DNA of 64,000 bases from Mycteria americana (lineage: Eukaryota; Chordata; Aves; Ciconiiformes; Ciconiidae). The stretch spans positions 32,486,501 to 32,550,500 of the forward strand of contig NC_134368.1 of the NCBI RefSeq assembly GCF_035582795.1, read 5' to 3'. This document shows, one piece after another, positions 37,823 through 64,000 of this stretch. The position numbers and the translations under genes are program-made. Under the pieces are notes generated by a model. The model was not told the origin of the DNA. It made no database searches and saw only the letters and a program-made list of their open reading frames with translations. How positions within the stretch are numbered: the first letter of the stretch is position 1; every line of letters starts with the position of its first letter.

Positions 37823-40800
37823 TTAACTTCAACTACCAGAAAAAATTAGTGGGTGAAAAGAGATGAGTGCATGCTCTTTGTTTGCTTGGGTGAGTGAATT
37901 GGATCATCTTATCTCGTAATCAGCCAAGAAACTAGAGCCAACAAGTGTAAGGGAGAGTGCCATGCTTCTTTCTCCTGGTGGCAGCAGTCTGCTAGCACAG
38001 CTGTGTAACAGTACATAACCTGAGGGTGAAGTTGCACAAGAGGTGAAGGTGTCATTTCCTATTCTTCCCGTCCCTACCCAACACTGCACTGGGTGTTAGC
38101 TCTGATGGGTAATCAACCTGACAAGCTTCTTAGTCTCCTGACTCCCCTAGCACCATGGTGAGGCAGCCAGCCATTTGTGCCTCTTTTTCCACCCGCATCG
38201 CTGTGTTGTATTACTGTCTCTGTACAGTCTTCCCCCATGCAATAAAACTTAATAACAGACAATGGTTTGAGTGTTACACCTGGAATATTCTGTACCGTCT
38301 CTAGTTACCTTTCTTAAATTACTTGCATCCTAATTATACTAACTTCACTTGTAAAATTGTGCCAATTTATGTTGGGCATGAGCATGCTAAGTGCTTTAGT
38401 TGCCGTAGAGATGGTAATTCTTCAGTTTTTGGATGGGGTGGGTTGTTTGGGGGTTTTTTTGTGCAGTCTGTACTGAACTCGCAGAGGCAAACCCTTGCTT
38501 GAGCAGTTGCCTTGCAAAGAAGTACTAAGCTAGCATTAACAGTTAATGCACCTAGCATTAACAGCATGTTGCTGTGATCAGCAGATGAAACCTGCAAAGT
38601 CTTACCATATCTGCAAGGACTTAATATAGTTGTCCTAAAGGCCAAAATGCCGCATATCAGCTGTTTAGTTGTTTAGCTGGAAGTTCTTCACAAAGCTTTT
38701 GCTATGAAATGAAAATACTTCCCCTTGGTTCAGCATTCCAACTATTACATTGACGCAATAACCTGAGAATTTCTTCAGCCCGAAATTGCTCTTGCAGCAC
38801 TTGCTTTTTTTATCCAATTTAAAAACTATCCCAACAAATTCTTAAATAAAAAGTGCTTTTATCTTCACAAAAACTATTACAGAGAGGGGTTACTGAAATT
38901 TATTTGCATTTTTAAAATTGAGTTGGAATACCTGTAATGAAAATCTAATTTTTAAGCACCTGCTGTGGAACCTAGGACCCTGGATTAGATCATGTCCTAA
39001 TTAGCAGAGTTACCTGCTTAACAGTGTGTGTTCTTTAAAGATAGCAGCAAGGAGCTGTTTAGACTTAGCAGAGGGAAGTGCTGAGGGCAGGACTTGTTTT
39101 ACATCCTACACTGCTTCAGGTACAGGTGAGTGGCACCTTTACACAGGTGAGTTCAGCCTTTATAACATCATTTCATTTCCAAAAATAGCCAACCCAAACC
39201 CAAAAACCCATTCTATAAAAATGAGGGGAAAACCAGTGATGGCTCCCGCTGATTTGTCCTCCATCCACAGTTCAAAGGTTAAAGCACCCATCCAGGACAC
39301 TGAAGGGTGGGTTTAATATCCTGCCTGTGGGGAGTTGTAAAAAGTGAACTGAAGGCCTAGGAGAGCATGTGATCTAGACTTCTTGGGGATGGCATTAAGG
39401 CACTCCCCGTTTTTGAAGCCTTTCTTTCTGAAAGCTATTAAAGTAATTCATACCCAAAGAAAAATGGTCACTGTTCCCTCGCTAGAGTGGGCATCTGAAC
39501 CTTTTCTCACAGCCCCAGTGATTTCTTTAGCAATGCGACTTAATTGTGAAATAGCGTTGGAAATCTTGAGCCATGTTTTAAAATAAAATCAGAGGTGCCC
39601 GTTGCACTGTATTTGGATCATATTGCAGTAGATGTCACGTGTTTTCAGAGCACACTTCCCTGTTCCTAACTTCTGAAAGCTTACCCATGAGAATGCTCAA
39701 TTTCTGGGCTCAGACAAAAATAAGGTATAAAGGTTGTTTGAACAATCAAGACTTGTTTCAAGGTATGTACAAGAGGAGAACTTGAAAGTTTCAGAGAGGG
39801 TTGATTTAAAAAAAAAAAAAAAACAAACACAAACCCTGAATTTCCTGCAGAGCTTAAGTACCTCTGGGACTGGGTTGTAATCCCAGTTCCCAAATCCCTA
39901 TATTCCATTTCAGATCTGTGTGCATTCAAAACTCTGAGGAGTTGCTGTGCAATGTCCACTTGAGTGAGATGGACCTAAAGCCACTTAAGCATCAGCTGTG
40001 GTGCTTTCACAGAAGCATTTTAGATCTTGACAGGGCAGAACAGCCTCTTCCTCATCAAAGCCTCATCAGGATACACAAAGTCAGTGTTCCAGCCAGGATC
40101 TCAAAGCATACCTATTCACTCAAACCCCACTACGCATGCTACGGGTTAGAACAGTCACCCCAGGTTATAAGCAATTTAATCCCCTCTCTACTGGGGGGTA
40201 AGGGACAAAACTTATGCCTTACTTCTTAGAAGAGTGCTTTAACTACCACAGGCATGCGGAGATCTGTAGGAAGGGAAGATCTTAATTTCCCCTTTTCCCC
40301 GCCCTGTGTTTCAGTTTGTTTCCTTAAATAACTGCAACAGGGGTTGGACCACAACGGTGCTGCAGCTGCCTCTAGAGCTTTGGGTTTCTGCCTCAGGAGG
40401 CTTGTAGCAGGCCTTAGACAGATCCTGTTGTCTTTCTTCCCTATGGAAATGATGATGACTATGAAACATCAGTTCAACTAGACTGGGAGCCTTCTTGAAG
40501 GACTTCCTGAAGAGTATGCCCTGAACATAAAGATCTTAGACTTGGAGAAGACAGGAGATTTGTTGTTCCCTATGGAAAGCAAAATTCAAAACTTCTTGAA
40601 GAAAGAATTAAGATGTATTTGCATGGAACTTGGTAAAAGGATTAACAGCTTTTCTCTCTCTCTCTCTCTCCTCTCCTGATGACAGATGTCATCACCAGTC
40701 AGAGGATATCTCGATAGAAAAATAGTACAGCAAACAAGTTGCCAAAAGCTCAACAGATGCTTGAGAATATCAAGCGTCAAGTTCAAGTCTTTTCAAGGAC

Positions 40801-43800
40801 ACAGCTTTTCACAGAAAAGAACCGGTTGTCTTCACTGGAATGCGGAGCTCCCAGGATACCCCATTTCCTCCGGCAAGGAGCAGTAGGCTGGCAGCTCTGG
40901 CCAAGAGCTCTGAGCAGCCGGCACCGGGAGGAGGACAGGCTGGGCAGCCCGGCAGGCAGCCCTCCGGCAGGGCTAGGGAAGGGCTGATGCAAGGGTGGGG
41001 GGGAGAAAAAGGGGAAACAAAGGAACAAAAGGGAAAACAGAAAACCCCCAAACAACCACCACCACCTTAGAGCAGCGTCAGGGAGAAGCTGGCCCGCTTT
41101 GCCAAGCGCCTTGTGTAGCTCTTTGTGCTGATAAAAAGAACAATGTTCCGAGCTGACAGACCAGAAAGCTCTTGAACGCAAGGAACCAACACTCACACAA
41201 ATAGATGATATAATTAAGTAGTTTAAGATGCCGAGCTCCAAAGCATTTCTATTTGGATTGGAAAGTGACTGTATTTGTCTTAATAAAGCACAGCTCCCTG
41301 TCCCCAGTTTCCCATTACATCATTTCCCTTTTCTAACACACTTAAACATCTAGTAAATGGCCAGCTTCCTAGCTGGTACGGTTCATATTCAGTCTGCTTT
41401 AAAAGTTATTTCCAATATAGGACATTCTTCCATCTTACTTACCAAACAAACCAAACCCCCTCAACTAGAAGTATAAAGACTTCTTTACCAACTTCTTTCT
41501 CTCTAACGTTCAAAACTTTTTGCCCTAGAGAGCCTGCCACAGCCTCATAGGCCCTCCTGACTGCATTTAAGCTACATCACTTGTACTATCACTAGCGCAA
41601 TTACGTTTTTAAATCCATGACGAAATCCTGCTATTGGCCTTTGCTTGTAAAAGCAGTCGCAGTCATGAGCATCCAGGAAAGTATAACTTCACCGAAATCA
41701 AGGTTCAAAACTCAGTGGACTCTATTTTGCTTTGTTTTGGTAAAGGCTTTAGAATAACTTACATCCTAGTATTAAACATTTCACAGCTTTATTTAATTGT
41801 AGAAAAGCACATATATGAGAGGGTAATGGACAGATTTCAGTGTGATACCAAGTGGCAGGGATACAATAATCCTTAAACAGGTATCTCATGTCTACTAACT
41901 GGAACCACCTTCTTCCCATTAGAAATCCAGTTGTAGATAGACAGGGTTCTACAGTCAAGGACAGTACTGAAAGAGCAACACCTCAGACTTGGTCAGGTGC
42001 AGGCCAGGCAGTTGTGGTTTGTCTCCTGCTCCTGAAGACCTGCTCAAAGCCCAAGTTTCAACCATTCTCTCTGGGAGCTGTCCCTGCCCCAACTGATCAC
42101 GTCAAGTGAGCAGTGCCTTGCGGTATAAGTCCCCCTTGTGCTGTTGTTCAGAAGACTCAGTTGTGCAGATCAACTCTACCCCACCTCACTTGTAATAAAT
42201 GCAAATGAGGCTATAGTAAAACTTCAGTATTTAGCAGATATTTACCCCACCCCCCACACACTGAGACAGAGCTCATAGGAATGGGTTAGATGGCTTAGAA
42301 AATGAAAAGGATGAGGATACTGTCCTTCCAAGTCTTGCAAAGCCTCTAGCAGTGTTTGAATCTGGCCTAGTCTTTCATGGGGTTCAGAGCAAACATTTCT
42401 CCCTACTAATGTTCTAGCATCACTTCAAGTTTCATAGCCACCTCCACCAACGTATCTTATAGCCATCTTGGCATATTGTCCTTAAAGAAACTTAGGACCA
42501 GTAAAAGGCCCACAGAGAAAAAATTTGCTAGAAAGAATGTGATGGGTGAAGTTTGTATATTTGCCAATTTCCAAAAGAAAAATCAAGTTAGATGGAGAAA
42601 CACAAAGTCGCCATTTCACACAAAGAAAACTGAAGTTTCTGAACCTAAAGTTCATTTGTTCTCACCCCAGGCATCAAGTTGTTACAAGAAATGACGTTTG
42701 GTAAGAGTAATTTAAGGCAGAGGCTAGAGGTGAGTATTAATCATGAATTAAGAATTTCAGTGAGATCTCTGGCCACCATTTAGCAAAACTGGGAAGAGGT
42801 CCTTGCCAGAAAGATTTGAAAAACACACATCAGTTCTGGGCAGATACTTCTCAGTACAGTGACTCCAATCCCTCATGGTGAAGTTTATGACCTTTCTCGT
42901 ATTAACATACATGCACATCCAATTTATTGTATAGCTATTTACAGATCACCAATCTTTTGAGACACATCTAGTTTTGTTCTCACACTTACGTAAAGAACAT
43001 TTCCACATCAACTTGTCAATCACATGATCGAACAGGGAAGGCGCAATCCCATAAATAAGGCACCCCAACACTAACTTGGGGTAGCTCTCGTTGGCTGGTC
43101 CAGGGGTGCTGCCCAGCAAAGGAGACGTCCTTATGCAGTGACAGAGAACATGAGAGGCTGACAATTTCCCCGACTGTTGCTCATGATCAGGTAGGACTCA
43201 TCATTAACAGTGTTGTACCTTGCCTACACAGCAAGTGATTTTTCCCCTTTTCCTTTTCGCTCATGCCTAGATCGCTCACATTCTGCTCAGGCTTAATTAC
43301 ATTGATTATCAACTTTATTATATAAATTGATCAAACTTGGTCCTTAGTCTGTTGCTGTTTTATCATTCGATAGCTGAAGAACCCTTGCTGTGTGACACAC
43401 AGAAAAAAATTAAAAAAAAAAAATCAAAAGAATAAGGAAGTACTCCCCAAATTCAAAACACTGTGTACAAAGTACAGCGTGGTATCTCTCTTCAAGATAT
43501 TTACTGAAAGGTCTATGCCAACATACAGGCAAGCTTGTTGTTCTGCCCCATTCTAGCTGCACAGAGTGACAAAATCTGGTCCACAAAACAACGACTTGAA
43601 AAATTTCCAACTTAAAAATCCTCTTAAAAAAAAAAATCTTTCCTCCCCATTCTCAATTTCTTATCATTCCCAACAGCACCTACAATCATCGTGTGGAATA
43701 GTTACTGAAGAGTAGTGCTTATGATCAGTCTTAATGCAGCATGTGTTAATCACAGTAACTGCTTTTTTGTGGTTGCTGTTTTTAATGAAGTTTTCTCTTA

Positions 43801-44664
43801 CGTGGTTTACAATTCCAGAAGTAGAACTTACATATGCACAGGACAGTGCAAGCCAACTGACACTTTATCTGAATTTTTTTTTATTAAAAATTCATGGGAA
43901 TGTACAAAAACCTAGAAGCCACATCTTCCAGCAGACTAGGGAATACTCAATTTCAAAATTAAAGCTCTTGGCAAGAAAAAAAAAATTACCCACTAGATTG
44001 TTTGGGTATTTCAAGCCTGGCTACAGGGACTTTTCGCTGTCAAGAAAAAAAATCCTCTCGCCTGCATTCTTAAGATGATCACGGTGATACAAAGATTAAG
44101 TTTCTACAGTTGTAACATACTGAAGTGGAGAAATAGAGGATCCCCTTTCTTCTTTTATTATGCAAATAAAGCTTTCAAATATTAATCCAGAACTTTATTC
44201 ATACAATAAAGGGGAAATTTAACCTAGAAGCCCACATTAAAAATGATCCAACAGATTTCGTGTTGCCTGTAATATCTCAAGCCTTAAACTCCATAAGAGA
44301 ACAAGGCCAAAGCATCTGATTAGCAAGTCTGTGAAATAGCTACCTGTTCTGCAAGAAGTTTCCCACAACTTTTAAGTTTTGTGAAATGCAAACTTCGTAC
44401 CTGAAACCACCTTAATTTAAATGAAGCAGATACAAAAGTAGGACACCAGCAAAAACACTTGTCTGACCAATTATCAGTCTGACACAGGTACTATAATCAG
44501 AAACAGATTATGTACACACCAATTACATCATGAGGTGCCCACAACCTTGATGTAGGTTCAATGGCTGCTTCTGGATTTACTTAAGATCCCAGAATAGAAG
44601 CATATGGAAAATGAAAGTGATTTTTAGTTTCTGATAAAGTTAAAAATATTACAAACTTTTAGCT
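37823..44664. other. Intergenic DNA between PAICS and LONRF1
   Basis: The two genes are tail to tail. I see no convincing exon. The open frame at 40783-41241 (minus) has biased composition and no recognised domain. The stretch at 39.9-40.3 kb has the look of an old, worn repeat, but I cannot place it. Confidence 0.5.
40653..40675. repeat. (CT)n microsatellite
   Basis: A run of CT dinucleotides in intergenic DNA. Confidence 0.85.
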
Positions 44665-45747
44665 TTTATTGAAAATTAAATATATTAGCAAAAGCAAGAT
44701 TTAAGAAATATTTTACAAATGATTTACATACAAGAAAGCCAGTATCAGACATATTCACAAATATGCAAACCTTTAATTACAAAAAGTACCTATTGGCAGC
44801 ATGATGCTAGCCTTGCCACTGCAGTGTGCTCTACTATTGATATGAATAAGGCATAGAACTCACATTTGCACCAACTTAAAAAGTTCAAATAAAACTTTAA
44901 GCTTTTAAATCCTGGATGCACAATCCCCAATACACACACACACACACGCTCTAAGATTTCTTCTTCTAAGCTCTATAAACTAAGTGTGTGCTCTGGAAGA
45001 ACAGCCAGCCTGAAAAGCCCAGTAGAAATGTAACTGGTACTAGCATTTAGTTTTCAGTTTCCTCTTTAACATGTACAGGCCTAGGTATGTAAACCATATT
45101 CACAGTTTAAGTATTTTCAGACAGAAGTATCTTTTTTTTTTTTGCATTTGTTCCTTAACATTGAGTCTCAGTTCAGCATATAGTTCATAATGTCACCTGT
45201 TTTGTGATGCATACATTTACAAGATAACTTAAAAATCTGTGCCATATTCATGGTCAAGATAATTCAACAAGAGTAGTAATATCCAACAGTGACATTCAAT
45301 ACTATATTTCAAATATTTGTGCAAACAGCAAAAGAACAGTTGTATGAGGCAAACATTTGCAAAACCTTTAATACCTCCTCAACGTTGTAAACTTGGACTG
45401 TCAGCCTTAAGTCCTGCACTTCCCACAGCTTTAAAAAGTCAGTGGCTAAAATTATCAAGTCTCAAAAAGGTTTTCTTCTACATAGTGCAAATTGTAATGT
45501 AGATAAGATGAAAAACATATCTAGCTGGATTGACTTTGTGCAATCATCAGTGGTCTTCTCTCATAGTTGAAGAAAGTGTGCATTCCAAGAACCACGTGGT
45601 TCAGGAAGTTGGGAGGGCGGGGAGGAGAGAGAAAAAGCAGTTCCATTGCACTTCTCAAACCAGCGCTAGATGTGCAAAGGCAGCAAAAATTCCAGCTGCT
45701 ACTACAACCAGAACAGAGTAACTTTTCAGGAAGACCCAGGCGGTTAG
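44665..45747 (-). other. LONRF1: Probable LONRF1 3' untranslated region
   Basis: On the minus strand the first AATAAA after the stop is at 44670-44665. This gives a 1.1-kb untranslated region if it is used. It includes an (AC)n run at 44932-44947. Further AATAAA hexamers lie to the left, so a longer form is possible. Confidence 0.35.
44932..44947. repeat. (AC)n microsatellite
   Basis: About eight AC units within the probable LONRF1 3' untranslated region. Confidence 0.85.
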
Positions 45748-61557
<15,810 letters not shown>

Positions 61558-62620
61558 CGGCTGCCCGGCTCCGGCAAAGGGGGTGTGGCGCTCCCGCTCC
61601 GGCCGCCGGGCTCGGCTCCGCGCACGACGCTGAGGCACTGGCGGCGCGGGGAGGAGGAGGAAGCAAGGCACCCTCGCGGGGGGGGGGCGGGGGGAGAGGA
61701 GGGGGGTCACGTGCGCGCCTCTGCGCGCGCGACCCGGGGCCACGGTCCCCCGCCCTGCGAGGCGGCGGCGCGCGCCCAGCACTGGCCCCCTTTCAAACCT
61801 CTCCGCCGCGCGCCCTCGCCCCGCCGGCTTACATAAAACGCGACGTCAGCGGAGCGGCGGGCGCGCCGGCCATTGGCGGCGGGCGACGCCGCGGAGGGGC
61901 GGGGCAGGAGAGGAGGAGGAGGGCGCAAGGCTGGAAGGAGGTTACAAAACACCGCTCCATGCGCGCGCCGTAACAGGGCGGGGGCGGGGCTGGCGCCGGG
62001 CGGGCAGGGAGGGAGTCACGCGGGGGGGAGGGGGGCAGGGCAGGGGGTGGGAAGGCCCGACCGGCGGCTGGGGGGAGCCGTTCGCTCGGTGCCTCTCACA
62101 GCCCGCCCGCCGCTGCCGAGCCGGGCGCTGGGCGCAACCCCCCCCCGCCCCCGCCTCTCCCGCCCCGGGGCTGAGAGAGAGAGCGCGGTGCGGCGGGGAG
62201 GGAGCGCCTCAGTGGGGCCGGGGGGAGGAGGGTAGTTTGCCGGGGAAGAGGGACAGGCCTGCGGGCTCCGGGTTGGCTCCTGGGAGCGGCGGCGCTCTGA
62301 GGAGCGGCTGCTGTGGTGAGGGCGGCCGCGGGGCTCGGGCGTTAGCCGCGCTGTTGGGGCTGGGTGGCGGGTGGGAGGCGGAGGCAGCAGCAGCCGAGCG
62401 CGAAAGGGTAGAGCCGGCGGGCCGGGGAGAGCGGTGTCTAGTGGGGCTCGGGGGGGACGGGGTCTGTAGCTGCCACGGCCCTGAGGGCTTCCCCGGGCGG
62501 GTGCCTGCCAAGCAGCCCGTGCGCGGCCGCCCTCCCGGCGGCTGATGCTCACACTCGTCTCCGGCCGCTTGGGCTGGCCCAGTTTCCTTCTGCGTTAGTT
62601 TTTTAGTGGAGGACATGGTA

Positions 62621-64000
62621 AAAGTTACAAGATTAAGAAAAAGGGCTTTGTCCTCAGGGTTTATGTATTTCTCCCTCTTTTCTTGAATGTTTCCATCACT
62701 TTGTGTAGCATGCCCATAGGATGGGATCCGATGCTTTCATTATCTAGACCTGCTGTGCATGTGCTATGCCATAACAGCCAGTTGGTGCAGTAAACTTTGT
62801 TTTCCACGAGTGTAAAATAGTATGTCGAGCGCTTTTGGGGAAGCACCTGATCTGCTTTACCTAAACTAGTAGTCACAGTGCATTTTCATGGGGAAATGTT
62901 TTGGGTTTCCAGATGTATGTCAACCCTTAAAGAAAGCTTAAAGTCTATTGCATAAGTGCTATGTATTTACAGTTGCTAGGATGCTTTTTTTTTAAAGTTA
63001 GAAGTCTAGATAAAGACTAGATAGAAGTTAGATAAATATGACAGTTCCTCTAAAACCTTCCAGGCAAGACTTGCACATCAGGAAAAGTAATTTATGGCCT
63101 TATGAAAGGAACAAAACTGTATTTGTCTTTAGCTGTATTTCATGTATGACAGACTGCAGGATGATACTGAAGGTTGTTAACAGGGCTATAGGTGGAGATG
63201 CTGAGTGGAAATAACCAGACACATCTGGATTTACATTGAGATGTTTTGTCTGAACTCATCCCCTCTAAGCTGCATCCTTTGCCTTTACAGTGTCTTTCAA
63301 GTTCCTAAAGTCAAAGAAAAAAGATGTTATGGTAATTGAAATATGGGGGAGAACAGGGGTATATTTTAAATGTGAAGAGATAGGAAAGACAGTCTCTTAG
63401 AGTAATTCATTGAAAAATGTCATGAGTTAGTAAGTGACAGTCTAAGGAAAAATCAAAGTAAAAGAGATGTCTGTAGTGTGAACTTGAATAGTGTGGGATG
63501 AGGTAAAATGCTTTGAATTATGAATGGTTTGAATGGGTTATGGATTCTGTTTTAGACATGTCAACTGTGAGCTGACCCTTCACAAAGTATCAGGGAGACA
63601 AGCAGAGAATTTGGACAGAAGTAAAACCCTGAAGGAAGTACTGTGGGCCATCATTAAAGAGAATAGTAGTTTATTTTGCATTTCAGATTAGATTACCTAT
63701 GGAAATTGAGAAGAAAAATAAACCAGGACAAAGTACAGGGGTTTGTGAAACTTCCTTAAAAAGCTGGAGTTACTATCCTAACTCTGCAGGAACAATTAAA
63801 ACCAAGTAGAAATGAAAACCTGTTTCTTTCCGCCACTGCCATTTCTAATGAATCTTATAAAAGTTCATATGTTAGCATTCATACTGATGACTCAAGCGGT
63901 ATTGTCAGCTACAATCAGCTATTTTTCATAATTCCCAACGTACAGGAACAAAATACCTGTGTGGTCTTGGAGCAGAAGAGTTGAGGTTTTTCCCATCATC
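62621..64000. other. AT-rich DNA with no supported gene
   Basis: Nothing here reads as a conserved exon on either strand. It could be the first intron of a divergent transcript that starts in the CpG island. Confidence 0.5.

Noticed and set aside
37468-37866. Open frame of 132 codons near the LTR
   Set aside because: It lies almost wholly inside the solo LTR and runs past its end, so it is not a retroviral gene.
40783-41241. Minus-strand open frame of 152 codons between PAICS and LONRF1
   Set aside because: It has hydrophobic and Pro-rich stretches from local composition and no motif, and no splice or promoter context.

Overview
This window is vertebrate nuclear DNA, almost certainly from a bird. 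It holds spliced genes with GT-AG introns, two CpG-island promoters, CR1 LINE remnants and one solo LTR with 5-bp target duplications. I recognise that LTR as a type common in neoavian genomes, so a neoavian rather than a chicken or duck is likely, but this rests on memory and not on a search.

Layout, left to right. (1) About 2.7-16.9 kb, plus strand: an unnamed multi-exon gene with two Myb/SANT-like (trihelix type) DNA-binding domains. Between and after them are several short acidic exons that look like copies of one another. At least eight exons are visible and every internal exon is in phase 1-1. The first coding exon was not found. (2) 26.04-26.17 kb, minus strand: coding exon 1 of PPAT (amidophosphoribosyltransferase, step 1 of purine synthesis). 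I found no later PPAT exon in the 26 kb to its left, so PPAT intron 1 appears to exceed 26 kb and to contain the SANT gene in antisense orientation. (3) 26.17-26.86 kb: the GC-rich divergent PPAT/PAICS promoter. It has a GGGGCC-type hexanucleotide tract on the PPAT sense strand and G-runs on the PAICS sense strand. (4) 26.86-35.50 kb, plus strand: a complete PAICS gene, nine coding exons and 426 codons, for the bifunctional AIR carboxylase / SAICAR synthetase. (5) 35.5-45.7 kb: intergenic DNA with the PAICS 3' end, the solo LTR, simple repeats and the LONRF1 3' end. (6) 45.75-61.56 kb, minus strand: a complete LONRF1 gene, twelve coding exons and 737 codons, with two RING fingers, a TPR-like middle and a C-terminal Lon N-terminal (LAN) domain. 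Its CpG island covers about 60.6-62.6 kb. (7) 62.6-64 kb: AT-rich DNA with no gene I can support.

PPAT and PAICS share a promoter and act in the same pathway: PPAT catalyses the committed step, and PAICS catalyses the AIR to CAIR to SAICAR steps. LONRF1, a probable E3 ubiquitin ligase, converges tail to tail on PAICS. In mammals the gene next to PAICS is SRP72, so this is a rearranged neighbourhood. The least described element is the SANT gene with its repeated mini-exons.
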